64,000 nt of DNA. It comes from Kitasatospora sp. NBC_01250. GTDB lineage: Bacteria > Actinomycetota > Actinomycetes > Streptomycetales > Streptomycetaceae. The DNA lies in NCBI RefSeq assembly GCF_036226465.1, contig NZ_CP108476.1:7564001-7628000 (forward strand), given 5' to 3'. Both the position numbers and the translations under genes were made by a program. Below, piece after piece: positions 31,962-40,913 of the stretch; within the stretch, counting starts at the first letter, position 1, and the number at the start of each line of letters is the position of its first letter. The notes under the pieces were generated by a model, which was not told where the DNA came from, searched no databases, and saw nothing but the letters and a program-made list of their open reading frames with translations.

Positions 31962-32597
31962 TCAGCTCGGCGCGGTGCCCGGCAGTGGGCTGGGCGCGCT
32001 GGTGCGCAGCCCGTCGAGCAGGACCTGCAGCGTGCGCCGCCACTGGTCGCTGGTCGCCTGCAGGCCCAGCGTCCGCTCGCCGCCGGTCACCGAGGCGAGC
32101 AGGAACGGGACGTCCTGCCAGGCGATGTCCGCGCGCATCTCGCCGGCCCCCTGGGCGCGTTCCACCAGCAGGCGGAAGCGCTCGCGCAGCGCCGCCAGGG
32201 CCCGGGCGAGCTCCTCCGCGCGCGCTCCGCCGAGCGCCTCGCAGAGTCCGGTGCTCTCGGCCCGCAGCCCGACGTAGGCGAGGGCGAAGTCGGCCAGGCT
32301 CCGCCAGGGGTCGGGCTCGGCGAGCGCCCGGTCGCCGGCCTCGGCCATCGAGTCGAGCACCTCCTCCAGTACGGCGAGCAGCAGCGCCTCGCGGGAGGGG
32401 ATCCGCCGGTAGAAGGTGCCGATGCCGACCCCGGCCCGGGCGGCGATCTCGTGCGCGGAGGCGTCCGCGCCGATCTCGGCGATCGCCGTCCGCGCGGCCA
32501 CCACCAGGCGCTCCACGTTGCGCCGCGCGTCGGCGCGGGGCTGACGGCCCGCCGGGTCGGCGATCAGGCGTTCGACGGCGCTGCTGGACCTTGGCAT
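31962..32597 (-). CDS. TetR-family regulator
   Basis: 211 residues. The DNA-binding domain is at about residues 28-75 with recognition helix region AHEIAARAGVGIGTFYRRIP. The C-terminal ligand-binding domain resembles the SbtR/TetR_C_33 kind (SLADFALAYVGLRAESTGL). Divergent from a Gfo/Idh-type oxidoreductase with two GTCC-containing dyads in the 102-base gap, so it probably represses that gene and itself. Confidence 0.88.
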   Translation of the reverse strand: MPRSSSAVERLIADPAGRQPRADARRNVERLVVAARTAIAEIGADASAHEIAARAGVGIGTFYRRIPSREALLLAVLEEVLDSMAEAGDRALAEPDPWRSLADFALAYVGLRAESTGLCEALGGARAEELARALAALRERFRLLVERAQGAGEMRADIAWQDVPFLLASVTGGERTLGLQATSDQWRRTLQVLLDGLRTSAPSPLPGTAPS

Positions 32598-32614
32598 GAC
32601 CGGATTCTAGCAAT

Positions 32615-32637
32615 AACTGGACCAGCTCTGTCCGGTT
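32615..32637. promoter_or_regulatory. TetR-type dyad AACTGGAC-n7-GTCCGGTT
   Basis: 8-bp arms with one mismatch, 18 bases upstream of the tetR start. Together with the GTCC-containing dyad at 32655 it suggests a two-site operator region. Confidence 0.6.
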
Positions 32638-32654
32638 AGCTAGAGTCAGAGAAG

Positions 32655-32671
32655 CGGACAGCAGTTGTCCG
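32655..32671. promoter_or_regulatory. Dyad CGGACA-n5-TGTCCG
   Basis: Perfect 6-bp arms, 28 bases upstream of the oxidoreductase ATG. It shares the GGAC/GTCC half-site with the site at 32615. Confidence 0.6.
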
Positions 32672-32699
32672 TTTTGCTGTTCGAAGGGGAGCGACAGGC

Positions 32700-33821
32700 A
32701 TGGTTGCGAAGCCGATCCGGGTCGGGATCATCGGTGTGAATCCGCAGCAGGGCTGGGCGACCCGGGCGCACATTCCCGCGCTGCGCGCGCTGCCCGACTA
32801 CGAGATCACCGCGGTGGGCACCAGCCGGATCGAGAGCGCCCGGGCGGCTGCCGAGCACGTCGGGGTCCGGCACGCCTTCGCCGATCCGCGCGAGCTGGCC
32901 GAGCACCCCGAGGTCGACCTGGTCGTGGTCACCGTCCGGGTGCCCGCGCACCTGGCGCTGGTCTCGGCGGCGCTGGCCGCGGGCAAGCACGTCTACTGCG
33001 AGTGGCCGCTCGGCCGCACCACCGAGGAGGCCGAGCAGCTGGCCAAGGCGGCCGCGGCGGCGGGGGTGCACGCCGCACTCGGGCTCCAGGCCCGGTCGGC
33101 GCCCGCGCTCGAGCACGCCCGCCGGCTGATCGCCGACGGCTACCTCGGCGAGCTCAAGGCGGTGACCGTCCACGCGACCAAGCCCAAGGGGGCGGGCGGC
33201 GAGCTGCCCGAGTGGGCGGTGTACACCCTGGACCGCGCCACGGCCGCCGGGACGCTGGAGGTGGCCGGCGGTCACACGCTGGACGCGGTGCGGCAGCTGG
33301 TCGGCGACATCGAGCGGGTCTCGGCCACCATGGCGGTGCGGCAGCCCGTCCTGCGGGTCGCGGAGACCGGTGCCGAGGTGGCCGTCACCAGCCCCGACGA
33401 GCTGGTGCTGCACGGCACGCTGGTCGGCGGCGGGCTGCTCAGCGCGCACATCCAGGAGGGCAGGATCGCCACCCCGCGCACCCGGATCGAGCTCTCCGGC
33501 ACCCGGGGGGACCTGGCTCTGGTCACCACCGGTCCGGCCGGTCCGATGGGTCTGCAGATCGGCGAGCTGCGCCTGCTCGGGGCCACCGAGCCGGGTCGGG
33601 AGCTGGCCGAACTGCCCGTCCCCGAGAACTACTTCGCCCTCGACCCGGCGGCGGTCGGGCAGCAGGGCTTCCATGTGGCGCGGCAGTACGCGCAGCTCGC
33701 CGCCGACCTGCGCACGGGTGGGCGCACGGTGCCGGACTTCGAGGACGGCGTGCGTCTGCACCGGCTGCTGGACGCGATCCGGCGCTCGGACGAGACCGGA
33801 GCCCGGCAGAACGTCGGGTAG
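32700..33821 (+). CDS. Gfo/Idh/MocA oxidoreductase, Gal80-like
   Basis: 373 residues with AAGGGGA upstream. The Rossmann fold starts IRVGIIGVNPQQGWATRAHIP. The usual EKP motif is replaced by YCEWPLGRT near 99-107, as in Gal80-like members that bind NAD(P). The C-terminal domain includes LEVAGGHTLDAVRQLVGDIE with the His often used for substrate binding. It probably acts on a sugar or small carbonyl compound, under the divergent TetR. Confidence 0.87.
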   Translation: MVAKPIRVGIIGVNPQQGWATRAHIPALRALPDYEITAVGTSRIESARAAAEHVGVRHAFADPRELAEHPEVDLVVVTVRVPAHLALVSAALAAGKHVYCEWPLGRTTEEAEQLAKAAAAAGVHAALGLQARSAPALEHARRLIADGYLGELKAVTVHATKPKGAGGELPEWAVYTLDRATAAGTLEVAGGHTLDAVRQLVGDIERVSATMAVRQPVLRVAETGAEVAVTSPDELVLHGTLVGGGLLSAHIQEGRIATPRTRIELSGTRGDLALVTTGPAGPMGLQIGELRLLGATEPGRELAELPVPENYFALDPAAVGQQGFHVARQYAQLAADLRTGGRTVPDFEDGVRLHRLLDAIRRSDETGARQNVG

Positions 33822-33928
33822 CCCGCCGCTCCCGGCCCGGCAAACGGTCTGCGGGCACTGCGCGGGGCGGTCGCGCGTTGATAGCCACAGACGGGCGCAG
33901 CAGGGGAACGAGCACGGGTGGTGGGTCG

Positions 33929-34189
33929 ATGAGCAACGCGGACGCGCCGTCCGAGGGGCCCGAGGACGGCACCGGACCGGCGGACGACTGGGACGCGGTG
34001 GAGCTGGACGAGGCGTTCGTCCGCTCCGCGCCGGTGGTCGAGCCGTCCGGGCGGGCCCGGATGCTCGCCGCGCGCTGGCGCCGCGAGCCGCCGCAGCCGG
34101 AGCCCTGGCGCTCCGACCGACCGCCGGCGGGCTGGTTCTGGAGCCGGGTGCGGAAGGGCCGCTGGCGGCGGGGCCAGGGCCTTTCGTGA
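33929..34189 (+). CDS. Small hypothetical protein (86 aa)
   Basis: Begins MSNADAPSEGPEDGTGPADD and is acidic in the first half (DDWDAVELDEAFVRSA) and basic/tryptophan-rich in the second (WFWSRVRKGRWRRGQG). A charged disordered protein with coding bias and conserved-looking DEAFVRSA and RARMLAARWR segments. No function recognised. It precedes the ferredoxin-like gene in the same direction, but a hairpin covers its stop codon. Confidence 0.65.
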   Translation: MSNADAPSEGPEDGTGPADDWDAVELDEAFVRSAPVVEPSGRARMLAARWRREPPQPEPWRSDRPPAGWFWSRVRKGRWRRGQGLS

Positions 34190-34201
34190 GAAAGGCCCTG
34201 G
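34174..34201 (+). terminator. Perfect hairpin spanning a stop codon
   Basis: CCAGGGCCTTTC-gtga-GAAAGGCCCTGG: a perfect 12-bp stem whose 4-base loop includes the TGA of the 86-residue gene. No U-tract follows. It lies 46 bases before the ferredoxin-like start. Confidence 0.7.
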
Positions 34202-34246
34202 GCCGGGGCTTGATCGACTCTGCCCCGGCTGGGGTACCGTGCCCGG

Positions 34247-34666
34247 GTGAGCAGGCGGCGAAGTGGTGCGGAGGGTGCGGCAGCAGGCCGCGGCGGGACG
34301 GGGCGCTGCACCGTCACGGTGTGCCGGGGGTGCTGCTGCGGCACGCCCGAGAAGGTGCCGGGTCTCGACCATGCGGCCCAGCTGACCGGGTTGCGCGCGG
34401 CGCTCGCCGGGGTGGCCGAGGTGCGTCCGGTCGGCTGCCTGGACGCCTGTGAGCGGGCGAACGTGATCGTCATACAGCCCTCGCCGCAGGGCCGGCGGGC
34501 CGGTAGGCGTCCGGTCTGGCTGGGGCAGGTCAACGATGAGGAGGCGGCCCGGGACATCGCCGCCTGGGTGGCGGCCGGCGGTCCCGGCGCGGTGGAGCCG
34601 CCGGGCGTCCTCGACCTCTACGCCTTCAGCCCCTCGCGGCGGATCCGCGAGTCACTGGAGGACTGA
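34247..34666 (+). CDS. Thioredoxin-like [2Fe-2S] ferredoxin-domain protein
   Basis: 139 residues from GTG 34247. Cysteines in VTVCRGCCCGTP near 24-33 and GCLDACERANVIVIQP near 62-77 fit the C-x(n)-C...C-x3-C ligand set of thioredoxin-fold 2Fe-2S ferredoxins (NuoE-like). The C-terminal part has VWLGQVNDEEAARDIAAWVA. It probably transfers electrons in the cytoplasm; no partner redox enzyme is adjacent. Confidence 0.8.
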   Translation: MSRRRSGAEGAAAGRGGTGRCTVTVCRGCCCGTPEKVPGLDHAAQLTGLRAALAGVAEVRPVGCLDACERANVIVIQPSPQGRRAGRRPVWLGQVNDEEAARDIAAWVAAGGPGAVEPPGVLDLYAFSPSRRIRESLED

Positions 34667-34740
34667 GCCGGTCGCGGTACGGGCCCCGCTCACGCGCCGG
34701 GTGCGCGCGAGCAGGGGCCCGGGGTGGCGCCGTGGTACGC

Positions 34741-35934
<1,194 letters not shown>

Positions 35935-35991
35935 GTGACGCCTCCTCAGTACCCGGAACAGGACAGCGCACGGGCGCAGTCGTCGCGCAGC

Positions 35992-36005
35992 CGGAACCCG
36001 TTCCG
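35992..36005. promoter_or_regulatory. Palindrome CGGAACCCGTTCCG upstream of the EF-Tu gene
   Basis: A perfect 6-bp dyad with a 2-base centre, 58 bases upstream of the EF-Tu start. Possibly an operator for conditional expression; the binding protein is unknown. Confidence 0.4.
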
Positions 36006-36086
36006 ACTCTTCTGGCGACCAGGAGTGACTGAACCCGTGCTGACTGTCACCATAGCGGGACCGGTGAGCTGTTCGCCGGTAGCCGG

Positions 36087-36905
36087 TCAGCCTGCCGCGT
36101 CTGCCGTCGGGTGTGCGTGGCTGTGCAGGAAGGCGGTCAGGGCGAGGTTCACGGGCTCCGGGTGGGTGAGCGGCGGGGTGTGGCCCGCGCCCGGGATCGT
36201 CACCAACGGCCGGGCGCCGGGCAGGACTTCGCCCATCATTGCGCCGAGGTCGAGCGGTACCGGCTGGTCGGCCTCGCCGTGGATCACCAGGGCGGGCGCG
36301 CTGATCTCCGACAGCCGGGCGGCCAGGTCGTCCACGCCCATCAGTACGCCGACCGCCGTGGCCAGCCGCTCGCGCGGCTGGCGCTGCCAGCCGGCCAGCC
36401 AGGTGCGGTGCAGATCGGGGTGCCGGTCGCGCGGTCCGAGCAGCAGGCCCAGCAACTCGGGAGCGACCGCCTCGGGGCCGCCGGCCCGGAAGCCCTCGGC
36501 CACCAGTGCCATCTGGGCCAGCGCCGGGGTCGGCCAGGCCACGGCCGCGCTGTCCACCAGGGCCAGGGCCCGCACCCGGCCGGGCGCCAGCAGCGCGGCC
36601 CGCAGCGAGAGGAAGCCGCCCTGGGAGTGGCCGACCAGGGCGGCCTGCTCGACGCCGAGGTGGTCGAGCAGGGCGAGCAGGTCGCGCGCCGAGTCCCAGT
36701 AGTCGTGCGGCGCGCCGTCGTCCTCGGTGCGCCCGTGCAGTCGCCCGTCCCAGCTGATGCAGCGGAACTCATCGCGCAGGGCGGCGACTTGGGCCTGCCA
36801 CATGGAGTGGTCCATCAGGTTGCCGTGGCTCAGGACGACGACCGGGCCGGGGCCGCCGGTGTCCTGGTAGTGGAAGCGTCGGCGGTCGATCGCGGCGAAG
36901 GGCAT
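36087..36905 (-). CDS. Alpha/beta hydrolase
   Basis: 272 residues from ATG 36905 after AGGAAGG. The oxyanion region is VVLSHGNLMDHSMW near 23-36, the nucleophile Ser94 sits in LVGHSQGGF, and the catalytic His is in GAGHTPPLTHPE near 248. This is a soluble esterase or lactonase-like enzyme. It is divergent from an AraC-type regulator (start 37021), which probably controls it. Confidence 0.88.
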   Translation of the reverse strand: MPFAAIDRRRFHYQDTGGPGPVVVLSHGNLMDHSMWQAQVAALRDEFRCISWDGRLHGRTEDDGAPHDYWDSARDLLALLDHLGVEQAALVGHSQGGFLSLRAALLAPGRVRALALVDSAAVAWPTPALAQMALVAEGFRAGGPEAVAPELLGLLLGPRDRHPDLHRTWLAGWQRQPRERLATAVGVLMGVDDLAARLSEISAPALVIHGEADQPVPLDLGAMMGEVLPGARPLVTIPGAGHTPPLTHPEPVNLALTAFLHSHAHPTADAAG

Positions 36906-37020
36906 GGTGCGGTCGCCTTCCTGTTCTGGTGCGTGGGTGGTCCGGCGGCGAGGTGTTCTCGTCGCCACCCGAGCTTCGGCCGCCGGGGGTGCTGCGGGCG
37001 AGGTAGGGTGAGGCCTCATC

Positions 37021-37944
37021 ATGGTCAGAACTGGACAAGCCGCCGATGTCGTCGAGATCGGCTACGACAATCCGCGCCGCCCCCGGCTGGGTCTCGAGGC
37101 GCTGAGCTATGCCGAGCTCTCCGGCCGTCTGCAGCCGGGACGGTTCCGGCCGGTCAGCCGGCTCGACTTCCACCAGCTGATCCTGGTGACCGGGGGCGAG
37201 GGCATGGCGATGGTCGATTTCGTCGCCCACCCGTGCCAGGCCGGTACCGTGCTGTGGGTGCGCCCGGGGCAGTTGCAGCGCCTGCCGACCGCGCGGGACG
37301 GTGCGCCGGCCAGGCTGGACGCGACGGTGCTGCTCTTCACCCCGGCCTTCGTCCCGGCCTTCGGTGCGTCGGGCGCGGCCGGGCAGGTCGACGCGCTGCT
37401 CCAGGCGCCGGCCGCCGCTCTCTGGTCGCTCGCCCCGGCCGAGTACGCGCCGCTCGCCGGTGCCGCCGCCGAGGTGCTTGCCGAGTACGAACGCCTGCCG
37501 TCCGGCGGTGAGTTGACCGTCGAGCTGCTGCGGCTTCTGCTCGCCGGGCTGCTGGTCCGGCTGGCCAGGTGCACCCCGGCTGCGGGCCCGGGCCTGCCGG
37601 CGGACTCCGTGCTGCGCCGGTTCCAGGCGGAGTTGGAGCGCTCCTTCGCCGAGACGCGCCGGGCCCAGGACTACGCCGACCGGCTCGGCTGGGCGCCGCG
37701 CACCCTGAACCGCGCCTGCCAGGCGGCCACCGGGCGCAGTGCCAAGCAACTCATCGAGGAGCGCGTGGTGTTGGAGGCCAGCCGCCTGCTGGTCCACACC
37801 GATCTGCCGGTCGCGGCGGTCGGCCGGCGGGTGGGCTTCGGCGAGCCGACCAACTTCGGCAAGTTCTTCCTGCGCGAGACCGGCCGCACGCCGGGGGAGT
37901 TCCGCTCCACGGAACGGATGTCCTGGATCGGCGAGCCGAAGTGA
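37021..37944 (+). CDS. AraC-family transcriptional regulator
   Basis: 307 residues. An N-terminal cupin-like sensor (FHQLILVTGGEGMAMVDFVA, GTVLWVRPGQLQRL) is followed by a C-terminal double helix-turn-helix at about residues 200-297: YADRLGWAPRTLNRACQAATG and the family ending VGRRVGFGEPTNFGKFFLRE. Divergent from the alpha/beta hydrolase by 115 bases, whose gene it likely activates. Confidence 0.9.
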   Translation: MVRTGQAADVVEIGYDNPRRPRLGLEALSYAELSGRLQPGRFRPVSRLDFHQLILVTGGEGMAMVDFVAHPCQAGTVLWVRPGQLQRLPTARDGAPARLDATVLLFTPAFVPAFGASGAAGQVDALLQAPAAALWSLAPAEYAPLAGAAAEVLAEYERLPSGGELTVELLRLLLAGLLVRLARCTPAAGPGLPADSVLRRFQAELERSFAETRRAQDYADRLGWAPRTLNRACQAATGRSAKQLIEERVVLEASRLLVHTDLPVAAVGRRVGFGEPTNFGKFFLRETGRTPGEFRSTERMSWIGEPK

Positions 37945-37951
37945 TGGCCCG

Positions 37952-38777
37952 TCAGGACTGCTCGCCGAGCCACAGGTCGGGGCCGAAGACCTCGTCGTGG
38001 ATGTCGGCCGCGGGGACCTTTGCGGCGAGCAACTGCGCGCGGGCGGCACGCAGGAACGGCAGCGGGCCGCAGAGGTAGGCGGTCAGGCCGGTGGGCAGCG
38101 CGAGGGTGCTCAGGTCGATCCGCCCGGTGCGCTCGGCGGGCCACGCGCCGACGGGCTGCTCGTACCAGACCTCCGCGCTGGCGTTGGCGAGTTTCCCGGT
38201 GAGCTGCCGCAGCGTCTCGCGGAAGGCGTGGGTCTGTTCGCTGTGGTCGGCGTGCACCGCGATCACCTGGCGGGTGGCGCCGGTGGCGGCCAGGTGGTCG
38301 AGCATGCCGATCATCGGCGTGCAGCCGATCCCGGCGGAGACGAGCAGCACCGGCCCCTCGCCGTCCTCGTCCAGCTGGACATCGCCGAACGGCGGGCTCA
38401 GCCGCAGCACCCGGGCCGGCCTGGACGTGGTCGTGCAGGTGGTTCGACACCTCCCCGGCCGGGCCCTCGGGGCTCGCGGCGGCGACCCGCTTGACGCTGA
38501 AGCAGAGCGCGTCGTCGGTGCGCCCCGAGATGCTGTACTGGCGTATCTGGCGTGCGCCGTCCGGCAGCACCACCTGCACCGAGACGTACTGTCCGGGCCG
38601 CAGCGCGGGCAGCGGGCCGCCGTCCAGCGGACGCACCACGAAGGTGACCACCTCGGCGGTCTCCTGGCGGCGGCCGGCCACCAGGTAGTCGCGCCAGAGC
38701 CGGTCGCCGGCGGCGTCGGCCTGCTCGCGCAGCCGGCCCTCGACGGCGATCAGCGCGTTGGCCATCAGCCAGAAATG
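37952..38777 (-). pseudogene. Decayed flavohaemoprotein (globin domain lost, reductase frameshifted)
   Basis: The minus strand reads FWLMANALIAVEGRL, the end of a flavohaemoglobin globin domain, then the FAD domain (LPALRPGQYVSVQVVLPDGA, RQIRQYSISGR) to EVSNHLHDHVQAG. There the frame breaks: four bases (38411-38414) stand where three are expected. The NAD domain continues in another frame from 38410 (LRLSPPFGDV, LLVSAGIGCTPMIGMLDHLA, YLCGPLPFLRAARAQL). Upstream of 38777 no globin sequence remains, so the haem-binding part is gone. An intact Hmp would detoxify nitric oxide. It is probably a dead gene; a sequencing error could explain the frameshift but not the missing globin. Confidence 0.82.
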
Positions 38778-38916
38778 AGGCCCGCTGGGTGAAGCCCGAG
38801 GGCTGCGTGCGCCGCGCCCGCCGCGGGCACCCCGTCCGGCGCCGTGGAGATGCCGGACGGCGGCCCGGCTGCCAGGGTGCTGAGGAGGAGTCAGCCGCGA
38901 ATCGAAGGAGCACGCG

Positions 38917-39717
38917 ATGGCCCAGACGCCTGGCCCGGGTGGTTGGACGATGCCGGTGGCGCCCGGCCCGCCGGAGTTCCTGCCGATCCTGGACATCCCG
39001 GAGCCCGGGCGGCAGCGTCGGCTCACCATCCTCTTCCGCTGGCTCCTGCTGGTGCCGCAGGCGATCGTGCTGTGGGTGCTGTCGGTGATCGCCTTCTTCG
39101 CGGCCGTCATCGGCTGGTTCGCCGCGCTCGTCACCGCCGAGCTGCCCGCTCCGATCGCCCGGTACCTGACCGGCTACCTGGGCTACGACACCCGGGTGAC
39201 GGCCAGCGGGACCCTGCTGATCGACCGGTATCCGCCGTTCTCGTTGCGGCAGCGCCCCGACTTCCCGGTGCTGGTGCAGGTGCGGCCGGGACGGTTGAAC
39301 CGGCTGGCCGTCCTCTTCCGGCTGATCCTGATGATCCCGGCGGCCGTCATCAACAGTCTGCTGGGCGCCGGCTGGGTGGTGCTCTCCTTCTTCATCTGGC
39401 TGCTGGCGCTGGTCCTGGGGCGGCTGCCGCGGCCGGTCTTCGAGGCCACGGCGGCCTTCGTGCGCTACCGCTTCCGGTTCAACGCCTACGTGCTGATGCT
39501 CACCTCCGCCTACCCGAAGTACCTCTTCGGCGAGGAGTGGCCGGCGCCGGGGGAGGAGCCGCCGGTCTCGGCCACCCGGCCGCTGGTGCTGGGCGGGCCG
39601 GGCAAGGCGCTGCTGGTGGCCTTCCTGGTGCTGGGGCTGGCCGGCCATGTCACCGCCGACTTCGCACAGAGCGGGAACGACTCCGACAAGACGGTCAACA
39701 CCGCGCCCGCGCCGTAG
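38917..39717 (+). CDS. DUF4389 membrane protein
   Basis: 266 residues. After a Pro/Gly-rich start come hydrophobic segments at about 40-70 (RWLLLVPQAIVLWVLSVIAF), 137-175 and 228-245. DUF4389 landmarks are RYPPFSLRQRPDFPVLVQVR and RLNRLAVLFRLILMIPAAVI. The protein is an integral membrane protein of unknown function, possibly a lipid-associated channel-like protein. GAAGGAG lies upstream of the ATG. It is convergent with the GntR gene, with the tandem array at 39787 between them. Confidence 0.85.
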   Translation: MAQTPGPGGWTMPVAPGPPEFLPILDIPEPGRQRRLTILFRWLLLVPQAIVLWVLSVIAFFAAVIGWFAALVTAELPAPIARYLTGYLGYDTRVTASGTLLIDRYPPFSLRQRPDFPVLVQVRPGRLNRLAVLFRLILMIPAAVINSLLGAGWVVLSFFIWLLALVLGRLPRPVFEATAAFVRYRFRFNAYVLMLTSAYPKYLFGEEWPAPGEEPPVSATRPLVLGGPGKALLVAFLVLGLAGHVTADFAQSGNDSDKTVNTAPAP

Positions 39718-39786
39718 TCCGTGCCCGGTCCGGCCGCCGGGGCCCGCCACTGGGGCCCGCTGCCGGGGCCCGAGGTCGGCGTCCGC

Positions 39787-39935
39787 GTCTGCGTCCACGT
39801 CCGCCGTCTGCGTCCACGTCCGCGTCTGCGTCCACGTCCGCCGTCTGCGTCCACGTCCGCGTCTGCGTCCACGTCCGCCGTCTGCGTCCACGTCCGCGTC
39901 TGCGTCCACGTCCGCCGTCTGCGTCCACGTCCGCG
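39787..39935. repeat. Tandem array: 37-bp period (19+18 subunits), four copies
   Basis: GTCTGCGTCCACGTCCG starts at 39787, 39806, 39824, 39843, 39861, 39880, 39898 and 39917. Spacings alternate 19, 18, 19, 18, so a 37-bp unit has been copied about four times with almost no divergence. It lies between the 3' ends of two convergent genes and ends 13 bases before the GntR stop. Near identity suggests recent slippage; it contains no unique spacers and is not a CRISPR array. Confidence 0.9.
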
Positions 39936-39947
39936 TCGGCGGCGGCG

Positions 39948-40664
39948 TCAGCCGAGGAAGCCGCGCAGCAGTGCGGCGGTGCCCGCCAGGTGCTCCTCGG
40001 TCGAGCGGCGCGCCCCCGCGACGTCACCGGCCAGGATCGCCTCCACCATCGCGCGGTGCTGCACGCTGGCGTGCTCGATGTTGCGTTCCAGCACGGGTAT
40101 CGCGTTCAGCAGGTCGTTGAGCCGCATCCGGCTCTCGGCCACCCCGGCGGCCAGCGAGGGCGAGCCGGTCAGCTCGGCGATCGCCAGGTGGAAGCGGGAG
40201 TCGAGGCGGCGGTACTCCTCGATGTCGGCGCCCTCCAGCTCGGCCAGCCGCAGCTCCAGGTAGGCGCACTGGTCCGCGCTCAGCCCGCGCCGGGCGGCCT
40301 GCTCGGCGGCGCCGGTCTCCAGTACCATCCGGAAGGTCAGGGCGTCCTCCAGCTCAGTACCCATGTCCTGGACGGCGCGGCGCAGTTGGCCGAGGTCCGG
40401 GGCGGGCAGCCGGTAGGTGACGAAGGTGCCGCCGTAGCGGCCCCGCCGGGACTCCACGCAGCCCGCCTCCTGCAGCGAGCGGATCGCCTCGCGCAGCGTC
40501 TCGCGGCTGATGCCGAGGCGCACGGCCAGCTCGCGCTCGGCGGGCAGGCGGTCGCCGTAGCCGAAGACGCCGAGCTTCACCGCCTCCAGGATCCGCTCGA
40601 CGGTCTCCTCGAAGGCGTTGCCGGTCCTGACGGGGCGGAAGATCGCGCCGCCCTGCCAGTCCAT
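39948..40664 (-). CDS. GntR/FadR-type regulator of the ethanolamine/polyamine operon
   Basis: 238 residues from ATG 40664; a GTG at 40694 is an alternative start. The winged helix covers about residues 15-80 (EETVERILEAVKLGVFGYGD, LGISRETLREAIRSLQEAG). An FCD ligand-binding domain follows at about 95-230 with the metal-binding residues in RRLDSRFHLAIAELTGSPS and HRAMVEAILAGD. Divergent from the permease of a glnA4-like operon; S. coelicolor has a comparable regulator-glnA4 arrangement. It probably represses the operon until ethanolamine or polyamine is present. Confidence 0.85.
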   Translation of the reverse strand: MDWQGGAIFRPVRTGNAFEETVERILEAVKLGVFGYGDRLPAERELAVRLGISRETLREAIRSLQEAGCVESRRGRYGGTFVTYRLPAPDLGQLRRAVQDMGTELEDALTFRMVLETGAAEQAARRGLSADQCAYLELRLAELEGADIEEYRRLDSRFHLAIAELTGSPSLAAGVAESRMRLNDLLNAIPVLERNIEHASVQHRAMVEAILAGDVAGARRSTEEHLAGTAALLRGFLG

Positions 40665-40829
40665 CCGCGGATCGCGGTCGCCTGCAAGCTCCACCCGGAA
40701 ATCGTACCGAGGTGCGAGCCGTGATGATCGGCGGATGCCCAGGCCCGCTGCCCGGCGGGGGTGGCGGTCCACAATGCGGCGGTCCCTCTTGACGCGGTGA
40801 CGGCGGAGTCGGAATCATGCGCGGTACGC

Positions 40830-40853
40830 CAATGGTCTGGTTCCGGGCCATTG
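40830..40853. promoter_or_regulatory. Dyad CAATGG-n12-CCATTG upstream of the permease
   Basis: Perfect 6-bp arms 61 bases before the permease ATG. The TGGT and CCA cores resemble GntR/FadR-type half-sites, so this is a candidate operator for the divergent regulator. Confidence 0.45.
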
Positions 40854-40913
40854 ACGACCACAGTGCCGTGGGCGCACGTTTCGGATCCCCCACCGAACCC
40901 CCAAGGGGCGCGC

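Noticed and set aside
39787..39935. Possible CRISPR array
   Set aside because: Units abut with no variable spacers, and no cas gene is near; it is a simple tandem repeat.
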